A stretch of 64,000 bases of DNA from Otis tarda (Eukaryota > Chordata > Aves > Otidiformes > Otididae): positions 160,778,053 through 160,842,052 of the forward strand of contig CM048552.1 of assembly GCA_026413225.1 (NCBI GenBank), in the 5' to 3' direction. The notes beneath the pieces were generated by a model. That model worked only from the letters and a program-made list of their open reading frames with translations, was not told the origin of the DNA and made no database searches. Made by a program: the position numbers and the translations under genes. Positions 1 through 11,340 of this stretch are shown one piece after another. Position 1 is the stretch's first letter, and every line of letters starts with the position of its first letter.

Positions 1-440
1 GTTGAACACAGCTGCTTTTGCTGCAGTTCTGTTAAGTGGAGACACCCCTGTGAATTTTAAGCTTTGCTGCTGCTTCTGCTCTCGTTAATGATCTCTTTGT
101 ATGCCTGACCATTACAAGAACTATACGCCCATTATAAATGAAAAGAAAAGAAGTGCCAACCTGAATCACTCTCTGTTCTTTGCATCCTCTGAGCAAAAAT
201 AAAAAATCAACTTTCTTAGCCCTCTGAGTATAGAGAAACTGAACAATGCTGTTTGCTTTCTGCTGTTTGCTTCTTGCTCAGCTATGTCAGGATTTTAGTG
301 TAATTTACATTGTTTTCTAAAATATTAATGCTTTCTGTTCCTCTTAGCCTTTCTACAGTTCTTGCTTGTCTCAGCAGACACAACAAAGATGTCTTTTGGC
401 ACATCATAGCCAAGTACCACAAAGCCTATCTAAAACCACC

Positions 441-458
441 TTTTTTTTTTTTTTTTTT
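441..458 (+). repeat. T18 homopolymer
   Basis: Pure run of 18 T; no adjoining retroposon recognised. Confidence 0.95.
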
Positions 459-866
459 AAAGTATCCAGTTAATGTTCCAGGGTGTCTGCTTCCTTTTTC
501 AAGTCTGAAAAGGACTGATGAATCTTTCAGGTCATTTATACAAAGGCTATATCTATGAAATAAAAAACAACAAAAAAGGAGGAATCTTCTGGTTTTTAAA
601 AGATATCTGCCTTAAAGGGCAGCATTCTCTGTATTTTGCTGCTGTAGCAGCAGCTGCTTACAGTATAACTGGAGCATCCTACCTAGGCAGTACTGGAGTT
701 TTTCCAGGTGCACGGAATTGTAGGCAATGGAGTACAAAGTACAGCCTAGGCTTACTCAGGCTGTGCTGAGGGTAGGCAGTCACATCTTGTGCAGAAAGAT
801 AAGTGCAGTGGAAAATTGGCTTGTTTGGCTAACTAGATCTCCATGTCTGATTCTCTTTGCTCAGGA

Positions 867-895
867 GGTAATCCCCATAGCATATGGGGATTACC
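867..895. repeat. Perfect 13-bp hairpin with 3-nt loop
   Basis: GGTAATCCCCATA (867-879), loop GCA, TATGGGGATTACC (883-895). A second CCCCATAGC follows at once, and a T-run lies downstream. No function can be assigned. Confidence 0.9.
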
Positions 896-3800
896 CCATA
901 GCTTGGGGTTTTTTTTTTTGCTGTATCTTGGAGAAATGCTTGAGGAGACAGAAGGAGAGGGAGAAAATGGCTCATCTGCCAGTTTATTGGAAGGAAGAAG
1001 CTGAAAAAATAGACCAGAGCCATCAATTAAGAATAGGCAGGTTTTGCATTTATCGAGAAATGGTTTATTCACACTTTCACTGGTGGTGCTAAATAGTTAT
1101 CTTTGCCTACCTCCAGGTGAAGGACATTCAACTCATTCTCATTGCAAGCCTTGTTGGTCTGCAATGAACCACCTTCCCAGGGCAAGCACTCATCTGATGA
1201 GTCTTTCTTCCCTGAATTTCACTAGGAATTAAAGGCTCTCTGCTGGGGAAGTAGGCACTCATCTCCCTATGGCAAGACAAGAAAATTTCAAACCAGCTGC
1301 GACTCTATCCTCTGTTCGTTTTGGTTGAATACCTTGTAGCTTTGAGCTAGATGTTGAAAATTACAGTGTTTATTTTTCCTTTTATTCCTTACCTTTCTCT
1401 ATTTTTTTTTCTGTTCATAATTACTGTCTCATATGTAATTCTATTTCTTCTTTATTGTACTCAGAGGAGTGATAAGTTCCTCATGGAAAGGAACGCAGGT
1501 CTCATCTCTTCCATAGATCACAGCCTTCCAGAGCTAAGATGTGTTAGTAGGTCTACAGTCCTGGTGAACATGAGCATCAGGATGACAGTGCATGAACATA
1601 GTGAATACGAGTTGGTTGAAATCAGTTGGCTGAGTTGGTTGGAGCAATAGTAGGTTCTTCTGACCACCCGAGTGGCTGCAGATTTGGTTACGGTTCTCAT
1701 TTCAGTAGAAGTCACTTATTCAATGGCTAATACCTTGGATTTGGTTTAACTCCTAAAGCCTGAATTCCATCAGTCTTGGGAGAATTGCTTAATTTCTGGA
1801 GAACAGTGAAAAGGTTATCAGCTGTTGCTACAAATTTGTCTGCAGATAGGGAAGGAGCTAAACTTTTGAAGTTTGGTCTTAATGATGTTTTTTAGATCCT
1901 AAAAATCTTTAAAAAATCTATCTCTGTCCATCTGGCAGAAGACATTGATTCTTTAAGCACAAAATTATGTGCAAGTTCTTTTGTGAATACCGATATGATG
2001 AGGAAGTCCTGTTGGGGAACTCTCTAAAGGGCACTTTCTCTGAAGTAGCTATTATTATTATTATTTTTAATATGGATTTAAAAAAAAAAAGAGATTCATC
2101 CACCTAATAAATGTTTTCCCATTTCCACAGCACTTGGTTTCTACCTGATGTGACCTGATTAAAACCATTCTTCCTACAGGATCAGCAACGAGTCAAGTGC
2201 ACCCTTCCAGAACACCAAATGGATGACTCTGTTACCCCATGATTATTTGCGAATTGGTGACCTTCATTTGGTGACCTAGTGTCACTGTAAATTAATCATG
2301 GTAGCAAAGTGATATCTGGGGAGTGTAATAACCACAAGTGACCTTGATGTAATGCCTCTCTCAGGAGAAAGCCTAGCTTTCATTTTCTGTGATCTCAGAT
2401 TTGTAACTCTTTTCCTCTGTAAAAGCAGCACCGAAAGGTGATGTGTAAAATGAAACATGAGGCGTAATGTTTGTCTGGCAGTTAAAAGTTTCTAAGTCTT
2501 TATATCACCACAGGATCTGATCAAAACCCAGCAACAATCTCCTTTCCCAACAGTAGCCAATACCATGATGTCTTCTTATTTGTAGGATTAATGTCTAGGA
2601 AAGCAGGAGGTGGCTAAATTTCTTTTTTTTTCTGCCATGAGCTGTTGTCATAGTCTCAAATTCAAAATGCAACTCCTCGTATAACACAGGGGTTCTTATG
2701 ACGAGTGACACAGTGAACACAAATAGATACATGTATATTGACCAGATTTTGGCACCTTTGCCTTGTGAACTAGCATTTATATCAGATACTAATCAGTATG
2801 ATTAAGGAAATATTTACGGTTTTTCTTTATGCTGCAGTAAATGTCCTTGTTCACCAGCCAAGAAAGGTGATCTTGCATCTAAAGCTAGTTATTTTCAATA
2901 ATATCTTCAATATTATTTCATAGACAGGCCGTGGCATTCTATGACCTCTCTCTCATTTATTACAATTTTCTTCCCCTGAAGCATTTATTGAATTAAGTCT
3001 ATGACTATACATTTCCTTTGTGAATGGATATGAAATAGAAACTGGATGGAGGAGCAGTGGCTGGGCCGGCTGAGATCGTATTTTCAGGTGATTCTTTAAA
3101 GTTGTGATTCCACATCCAGTGAAATGTCTGTGTCAAATTAATCAAAGACATTACCAGCAGAGGATAGCTTTTCTCAATGGCTCCAGAACATTAATCTCAC
3201 AAGGCATCATGAAAATAACCAGGCTTCTCATAAGATAAATACTGCAAAAGGAGAGTGAAAAACAATGTGCATAAAATGCAACTCCATAACTCCCAACAGA
3301 TATGGAATTTGTGCCAGATCCTTCAGTGCAGGAGCAGAAGGCAGCTGAAGAGTATTGGCCAGACGTGGTACAAACCCTAGCATTGGTGGTGGAAACTGGG
3401 AGGGATATTAGCAGGTTTGTTTGACCGCTCTTTTGTAGAAAGAGGAGCATAGATCTCTTATTAATGCTGCATCCTAATGTGATGCATGGCATCCAGCTGG
3501 GAGGCCTGTAAACTCCTTTTAACTGCTGCAGCATATAGACCTGGGGTCACATCTTCCAAAGTCCATCGACAAGAAGAGATATTATAGAGGAAAAGAAAAC
3601 CACATTTTTATTTCTCTCTTCATGCTGTTCCCTTGTGATGAGTCCTGTAATAGCCAGATGCTCCTCCTAGCTGTCTTTCTCAGAGTCCCCAGGGGCTTTC
3701 TCTGGATCTGGGACTTAAGGACTGAGCAGTGACCCATGCTTTTGGACAGATTTGTTCATGTGCATCTCAAAGAGGGTTCAGTGGGCTAGCAGCATCCCCA

Positions 3801-4974
3801 ACAGCCCTCTGCTCTCATCTGTAAAATTAATTCTTTTGAGCATTATGTAGTAAGGCTAGGAGAAAGGGTGTGCATTCAGCACATAATCTACCCCTGTAAA
3901 GTGGGGTGTAATCTATCTATGTATCTGTCTGTCCATCCATGCAAAATGACATTTAACAGATTTGTGAGTTGTCTTACATTCACTGAGTTTTTATATTTTA
4001 TAGGCTTGTCTCACTTTTTTTTTTATTGTGAGGGGGTTTTTTTTTTGCTTTTTTTTTTTTTGTTATCAGCTGATTTTTTAATTCTGGCTTCATTTGTATC
4101 ATCAGGTAAAAGGAAAATAGAGATTCCAGTCCCTGAGTGCCAGAACATATCACTGCTCTTCAGATTCAGCACTCACCAGACACTCAAACCTCTCCACTCC
4201 TGTCTCTGCAAAAGTACAGGCTGCAGACCTGAAACCTGACTGCCCCTGGTGCAGTCCTTGAGCCAATTCCTCTCTCTCTTTCTCAGCAGTGATAATCAGA
4301 TCCTCTCCTCTGTCAGCTGATGAATCTACACGGGGACCTTTGGAGACACCTGCTCATCTGCCAGCTCCAGCCCTGCCACAGCCAGAGCCAAGCAAACTTC
4401 AAAATTAAAACTCTCAGAAAACTCATCACAAACAAGGGCAGATGACCACAGTATCTCTGATGAAGTAACATAAGGTCAAGCATTCTACACAAGATAAGTA
4501 GGAGTGTTACTTTTATTCTCTGCTGGCTATTTTTCAGGGTTGTTTTTTTTTTCTCCAGCAAATAGCCCTAAGCTTTTCCAGCCAATAGCAAAAAGAGCTG
4601 AAATTCCAATTTCTGTTTCATCCCAGTATGATATCCCGAGAGTGCAATTGCTTCACAAGCTGTCAGTCCCAACACAGGGATGCTAAATGGAGCTAAAGAG
4701 CTCTTTTAAATCTCGGTATAAATTATCCTTCTGGAGCTGAACCAATGAACATTTTCTGTGTTCACAAGCTGACACGCTGTGCACATTTACCCTAACTCAC
4801 ACTCTGGCTTTAATGGCACCTTGATAGTAAGTAATCTCAGCTACAAGCATGGATAATTATTTGTTCTCCCCATTTCCATCTCACTCTTATAAACAGGGTT
4901 GTGAAATGCCCTCAGTTTCGTGATTGCTTCAGGCCGGATGGGGATTTGGACTGAGTGCGGTGGAGAGGGGCCCA

Positions 4975-4980
4975 CCTCAC
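4975..4980 (-). other. GPC6: 5' splice site (GTGAGG) after the VTDIKEK exon
   Basis: Minus strand reads AAGGCGAG|GTGAGGTGGG. The AG|GTGAGG donor gives phase 2 and leaves the arginine codon split. The alternative AG|GTGGGC five bases on would require reading through TGA. Confidence 0.87.
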
Positions 4981-5117
4981 CTCGCCTTGGTGTGGCCATT
5001 CCAGCAGTCCTCCTCAACTGACGGACCGGCTGTCACTCGCTCGTCCTTGCAGATGGTGTAGGGTAATGTTGACCAGAACTTTTTAGAGAGCTTTAGTTTT
5101 TCTTTAATGTCTGTTAC
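4981..5117 (-). CDS. GPC6: Glypican-6 internal exon, [10 protein letters not shown] / [10 protein letters not shown] segment
   Basis: This 137-nt exon gives 45 codons plus two bases of a split arginine codon (AG|). Its acceptor is TCTTAATCAG and its donor GTGAGG. The translation starts [20 protein letters not shown], then [11 protein letters not shown], and ends [11 protein letters not shown](R). Two cysteines (in TICKDE and DCWNG) are conserved glypican core cysteines, and the CWNG...KAR(Y) motif is diagnostic of the GPC1/4/6 subgroup. It continues the preceding exon exactly (...SLDRL|VTDI...), and the phases agree. Reading past the donor in the same frame gives an immediate stop (AGG TGA), which supports the exon end. 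By family layout it covers roughly residues 386-431 and is probably exon 7 of 9. GPC4 is less likely. Confidence 0.9.
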
Positions 5118-5146
5118 CTGATTAAGAGACAACCAGAGGGAAAACA
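5118..5146 (-). other. GPC6: 3' splice site of the VTDIKEK exon
   Basis: Minus strand reads TTTTCCCTCTGGTTGTCTCTTAATCAG before GTAACAGAC. This is a good polypyrimidine tract with a terminal CAG. It closes the 54-kb intron. Confidence 0.87.
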
Positions 5147-8100
5147 GGTTAAAAACACCAGCCATGACAACTATTCTGTTAAATAATATGTTGCTGAATT
5201 CCATAATGGTGATGATGGCAAAGGTTAAAAGGGCTGAAGGTGCTAGAACCTAAATTCCTGTATTTACGAGCAAGGCATTCAGCATTTGGGTTCAGAGAGT
5301 ACAAATAAGCAAAATCACCTTTTTCCACAGGCAAGACATTAATAAGAAGTGTGTTACATCTTGCTCTAATCTCCATTCGTCTAAGGTTTTCTAAATATAC
5401 ATCTTTCTGAGAATTAATATGCCTCACAGTCTGCTGAATGTAAATTAAGTTAAACAGTGTACATCAGACAAAATGTCTCACCCACCAACTTGGTCATGTC
5501 TTAGATAAACATTATATTTAAAGCTACATGTGCAGGTTTTAAAAAAATACTCTGCAATGCTGAGCCGATGTTGGACTGATTTAAGATACACAGGCTGAAT
5601 ACATTGCAGTACATTTGGATCTCAGTAAAAGCAAGACGTTTGTGTATATACATCCATGCAGAGACTATATCCATCTTTGCTCTTAGGTGTGGATAAATAT
5701 CTGTAGCTGGATACAGACTTCACGTTCAAGAAATGTTGGGACAGTATTGAAACAGTTTCTTTATGTTATAAACTCCTTGAACAATAATTTATTTTGGCAT
5801 GATTCAGGCAGCAAGCAGGAACAAACTGAATTTTCAGCATCAACTTAATAAATAAATGGCTAAAATGTTATCAGTTCTTGTTTTGCGCTTGGTTTACTAG
5901 AGTGGAAAAATCTACAAGAATAGATAGAAAACACAACAAAGGACAGACTACAAAAGATGAACAGTGCCACTGTTGTTCTTATGGAAACAGACGCATTTCA
6001 CATTAAGTTGTAATAGGATTTAGGGGAGCTTGTTGAATAGCTTTCAAAGGAAATCGCTGAGCTTTATTCTTTAAAAAACCAAGAAATAAAAGCTCTGCAT
6101 TCTTCCATTCAGTTCTGAGATTGGCTTTCAGGTTGTTGAGGTACAATATTGTACTTGGCTATTTATCTCTTTTATCTTTTGTTCTGAAGACATGATAGCT
6201 CTCTGAGCAAATGGTCCACGCTGCTTTGCTGTGCTTAAACTCTGTGGAATGTCACTTTATAAGCTAGGAGATAGAAACAGCCAAGGATGTTATTTCAGAA
6301 GCACCGTTTGCATTTTTGTCCCTAAGAAATAAGTAGGGCAGTATTTGGCTGCATGAGTTGTTGACAGTGTTTCTTGCCGTGATAGACACCTTATAAATCT
6401 CCTCCACACCGCTGGCCAAACCCTAGCTGCTTTGTTTTCATATGAGATACTAGCAGCATTTGCAAGCCTTTAAAGTCTCAATAGGGGAGCCCTGTCAAGC
6501 CAAAAATTAAATTCCAGTTTACAGACCATGGGCAAACCTTCCCCAGAAGTGGGGATGGTCTCAGGATGCTTGCCCTTTCTGATGTCTTTGGTCCATGGGA
6601 CGAGGGTCTTTGGACAGACAGCAGCCTCTCCTCTTCCCCTTCTGCCCATGGACCCCAGGGTCCGTACTGGTACAGGTAACCAGCACAAGTGACTCAGTTA
6701 AACAGCCCAGTGTTCATGGAGAGAGGTGTGTGAACTCCTGTTAGGCCACTGTGCAGTAATTAGATAGAGAAATCCCATAGGAAATGTAGGTGGGGGATAT
6801 TATAGGGAGGAGGGTCCATTCATGTTATTGGGGAACACGAGAGTCAAAGGGACAGATTTTCTCCTTTATTGCTTGTGCCTGGGTAACTATTTACACAAGC
6901 AATCTGATTGATACTGGTGATGAGTAATTTGTTTTCAGGGCAGTAGCTTCATTGCAATCTGGAAGTTATTTTAAGCTATTCAAAAGTCAGATGTTTAGAG
7001 TTATATTCAGGTTCCTACCATAATCAAATTACAGCTGGTGCTCAAGGACTGCAGACTTCTGTTTTGAACCACAAGTGAGTCAACACCCCTTGTGAGGGCT
7101 GTAATTTGGAGTACAAACCTTGTGTTTTCATAGAAGTCCACAAAAGAATGGAGAGAAGTTCTCACAGCTCACACAGGCTCTCCAGATACTCCCTGAAAAT
7201 CAAAACGAGGACTCCCATGCCCCAGTCACTTCTGAAGATATTAAATGATGTTTACATACTCTATATATGTATTGCATCTAGACAACAAATAATTAATTTC
7301 CTAACAATAAAGTTTTGGGGGTTTTTTTGCATTCCAGAAGTGTACCTGGTAAAGTAAGATGCTCTTGCTTTACCCAGGATTGTTGATAAATGACAGCTAA
7401 TTAAATCTCACAGACATCCCCCTGAGGTGTCATTCCCATTTTTAGAACCTGGTGGGGAGGGAGACATTTACATAACTCACGAAAAGCAGCAACAGCAAAA
7501 ATGAATACAGCTTAGGGACAGGTTACCATTTGCAGCCCTCTCTAGATGCCTCTGGTTCAGGTGCATTTTAACACTTTTTATCTCTCTCAGATATTTCCTT
7601 TCATAGCTATCCTTCCCTGCCCATTGCATTATTTAACCTTTAAACAACTTGGGGACTCAGCCTATGAAGTCTTGGTCTTTTCTGCTATGCGACAGGACCT
7701 CTGTTAACCCTCTCAGCTTTTGGCAGTGGAGGTTACACATCCACCTAAACAGTTCCTTGAACCTGACCCTGAAACTGGTCTTCTGGAAGTGCAGTGTGGT
7801 TTCTGACGGCCTTGAAAGAAAAATTAGGAATAACAACTGATTCACCTTCTCTTTCAGGGAGCAGCCTGATGGCCACATTCACTTCTGCATGATGGACGTT
7901 CAGGCAGGCAACGACTTTGGAGTGCTTTTAATGTAACTTTAAATGCAGAATAGAATTAGGTGATGTAATGCCTGCCATGACATGTAAAACTTTTGCCTGT
8001 GGGTTTCATTGGCTTCAGTTCTGGGATCTCCTCAAGCAGGACCACAGAAAGTCTCTTATTAGTCCTCATGGTTGCGCATGTTCCCCCATACATCATTTTG

Positions 8101-10849
8101 ATCACTGCCAGCGTTTAAAAAAAAGTGTAACAGATGTACAGTCCCTTGAAAAAGAGATAAAAGCCGCTAAGAATTCAGTTAACATCGCTTGCTTGTGATT
8201 TACAAAGTCAGACTAGTGTATTCCTCCAATGACCTGTGGCCTTGTAAATGATTCCTTGGTATTTCCTATTCTTTGAAATAAGGATTAACTTTCAAGCTCA
8301 ATTAGACTTCTGTGGAAACATTTAAACACAAGACATATGCAATTTTGATATTTTACATATTTCCTTTCCACTTTCTCTAGCAGAGATTTATTTGGATTAA
8401 GTCAGTCAGATCTCTTTGGCTGTAGTGAGCCTGACTTTCTCTAGCTGTCTTCCCGACATAGCCCTGATATTATATTGAACTACTTTTTTTTCAGCTGCTT
8501 TGAAGGCACTGAATTTGTTTTGAATTGCAATACTTTCTCTCTCATAAGAAAAAGGATATAGCGAAAGCCATGCAAAAAGTTACATTTTTAATTTATTGAG
8601 GGATATATAGAAATGAATATTAAAATAACCTGGCCTTCATCTGTAATTGCTAACAGAAGAAAGACAGTACTGTGTAAGTGAGAAAAGTTAAATATTTGCA
8701 TCATAAAGATGCAAAGAGAAATTAATATTCAGAGTTATGGAAATGGTATAGTTACATGCCCTGCATTGAGAAAGACAGTTCATTTCTTATTTCTGCCACT
8801 GACTTCTTGTGTGACGGAGGCAGTCACTTATGTCATGCAGTTCCTCAGCAGAACTTGGAACAGCTCAGTTCCAGTCCTACCAGCGTAGGCTGGGTTATAA
8901 AGCAGGTAAATAAAGCTGACCAAAGTTTCTATCATCTTCTGTACTCACCTTGCAATCCAAAGTAATGAAGTGAGCCAAAATGCAAGCCCATTAGTTCAGC
9001 AGGAATTAGAGCTTAGCATTCCTTGTTTTAATGCAGGACATCTGGATAAATCAAAAGACTCACTAGGATAATCCAAAAAAGCATTGAAAATTCCATGCAA
9101 AAGTAAAAGTGAGATGACCACCTTTTATAAGGTATGAAAGATCCCAAAAAGATGCTTGTGAAGTGGGCAACCAATTGCCCATGGAATCCACTTTGGTTTA
9201 ATTTCTGATGGAAATGCACTTTTTTTTTTTGGCAGAGGGATAATGTGTGCTTAGAAGCAACGGGGCAATGCTTAGAAGCAAAAAATAATTTTTAAAAAGT
9301 AAACTCCCCTTTTTCCTCCTTCTCCTCTGTCAAGTCCTCCCCTGGTAAGTCCATCTCATAGTCCTTCTAGATTTATCTTCCCCACCAATATAATCCCTAC
9401 TCTCGCAAATAGAGAAATATCAGAAGATGCTAAAATAGTGTTCAAAGATGGAATGCATTCAAAACTGACCCAGATTCAATGCAATAAATGAAACAAAATA
9501 ATACAGAGTCTTACTTATGTTAAGAAGAAATGGTTTTCATTAACCTTCTTTTCTTCTTCCTGATGTTTTTGCATCACATTTTTTTTTCTTGTTTATTCTG
9601 CATTTGAGGAAGTTTTTCCTTTTGAAATGCAAGCTGAATATTCAGCTTGCCTTTCTGTCGATACCTTCTCCCTAAGGATGCTCAGAAACACCTCAATGCA
9701 AAGTTCCATTGAGACCTACGCTGGGAAAAATGTACAAATGTTTCTGGCTGCTCACTGGATGTTGCTTCTCTGGTGTACCAGGGTGCCATTCTGGATGTGG
9801 GTTGGTACATGGCGGCATAGCCACTTGGAAGATGTTTCAAGTGGATGCTTGTGATGAGGTGCAGAAATTTCAGGGACTTCAGGCTGGGTAAGTACAGTGT
9901 ATTCCATCGCTGAGCTGCACTTACAGAACAGCTACAGACCGTGAGTAGCAAGAGGACGGGGGTTTTGTCTTAGAGAACAGACATGAAAGTAGCCATCACA
10001 AGCCACGCTGCTGTGTGTGTAGTTTCTTCAGTCACGTACTCCTTTGCCCTTTAATTCACAAGCAACATTTAACTAATGCCACTTCTTCATGCTACATTAT
10101 TTCCAGGTGAAAAAACAGACAGTTTTCTGCTGCCTACTGCTTGCTTTCCCCTAGATGTGCCTAACATATCCAGCCACCCACCCAACACCCTTGCAGTCTT
10201 TATTAAAAATGATGTAGGCCTTGTGTAATGACGGGCAGCTTGATAACAGATTTATGGACATGGTGCTTGACCACCTGAGCTGCGCATGGGATTGTGAAGA
10301 TCATGCCCTTCATCACGGGCACGGCCAGGTACAAGCAGATCATCACCATCTGATTTGTGTTTTGCCGTACCAGCGGAAAACTGCGCCAGGCTTTCATACA
10401 TCCATCACTATTTATGTCCATTAGGGATTTAATCTGAAAGCATTCTAGGACTAATGGCCAACAGTTTGTTTAAAAGGGCTAGGCCAGCACGTGTTATATA
10501 CTGCTTCTAGCTGGTTGCTGTGTTTATGTCTGTGCTACCTGTGGGTGTCACATTCAGCGCAAGAATCCCGTGTCAAAAGCAGGTAGTACAGGACAGCTGG
10601 GTATTTTAATCGACACACAGTTTTCCTTGTGAACTGGGCTTAATGAAAAGCAGTTAACTCAGACCCCTAAGCTTTAGGGGCTACCCCTCGAGAAAGACGT
10701 GTCTCCCATATGTCCTTTCTCACATCTGACAGCATCTTATAGATGTCTCAGAGGCACTAGGCACTTCTGTATAAGCAACTGAAACGGGGTCCCTCTATCT
10801 CACCCAGATGTTTGAATTTAGCTAAAGAGGATCTCTTTGTCTCAAAGGC

Positions 10850-10871
10850 TTTTTTTTTTTTTTTTTTTTTT
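10850..10871 (+). repeat. T22 homopolymer
   Basis: Pure run of 22 T. No retroposon body is recognisable on either side. Confidence 0.95.
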
Positions 10872-11184
10872 AATTTGTTTTAAGGCACTTTCATTTCTCC
10901 ACTCATTAGATATAGGGCACGTAGGTGCAAATTTTTGGTTAAAGCACTCATCAGGTGCCCAAAATATCAATGCACATTAGGTACCTCAGTGAGGATGCCC
11001 TGCTTTGATTTGGAGCAAGCACCGCAGAACTTTATTTGCTCCATACGGAGAACATTTTTTTCATACATTGTGCATTCCCGCACTTTCTCTCAAAATAAAT
11101 TTAAACTCCAAGCTGCTGCTGGACCGCTGCACACTTAACCGTGCCTTATTTTTCAGCCTTTTTTTACAAAGTGAAGCGTGCAGG

Positions 11185-11340
11185 GGCCGGATTCGGCAGG
11201 GTTCGAGTGACACTTGGCCAGCTGCCGGGGAGCACCCCAGATGTGGGGGCTCCTCGAGATGGCGGTGTTGCCCAGGCGGTGCTGAGCTGCTGCCAGCCCC
11301 ATGATGCGCACCCGCCGTGGTTCCCAGAGAACAAGACCGT
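11185..11340. promoter_or_regulatory. CpG-dense patch within the intron
   Basis: About a dozen CpGs lie in 155 bp (GGCCGGATTCGGCAGGGTTC, CCTCGAGATGGCGG, GATGCGCACCCGCC) in otherwise CpG-poor intron. A plus-strand open frame crosses it (11141-11437, 98 codons) and ends GKVTGCYFNEVCRCQG, which I do not recognise. It could be a small CpG island, enhancer or alternative promoter, or decayed GC-rich repeat. Confidence 0.35.

Larger units (their letters stand above)
1..4974 (-). other. Start of the intron after the VTDIKEK exon
   Basis: AT-rich intron. Apart from the T18 run and the 13-bp hairpin I see no recognisable repeat or exon. A 127-codon minus-strand open frame (3151-3534) has no recognisable domain and no convincing splice context. 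Confidence 0.7.

Noticed and set aside
3151-3534. 127-codon minus-strand frame as a GPC6 exon
   Set aside because: No glypican similarity and no convincing splice pair; the next glypican exon should continue with a YLPE-like segment after KAR, which is not here.
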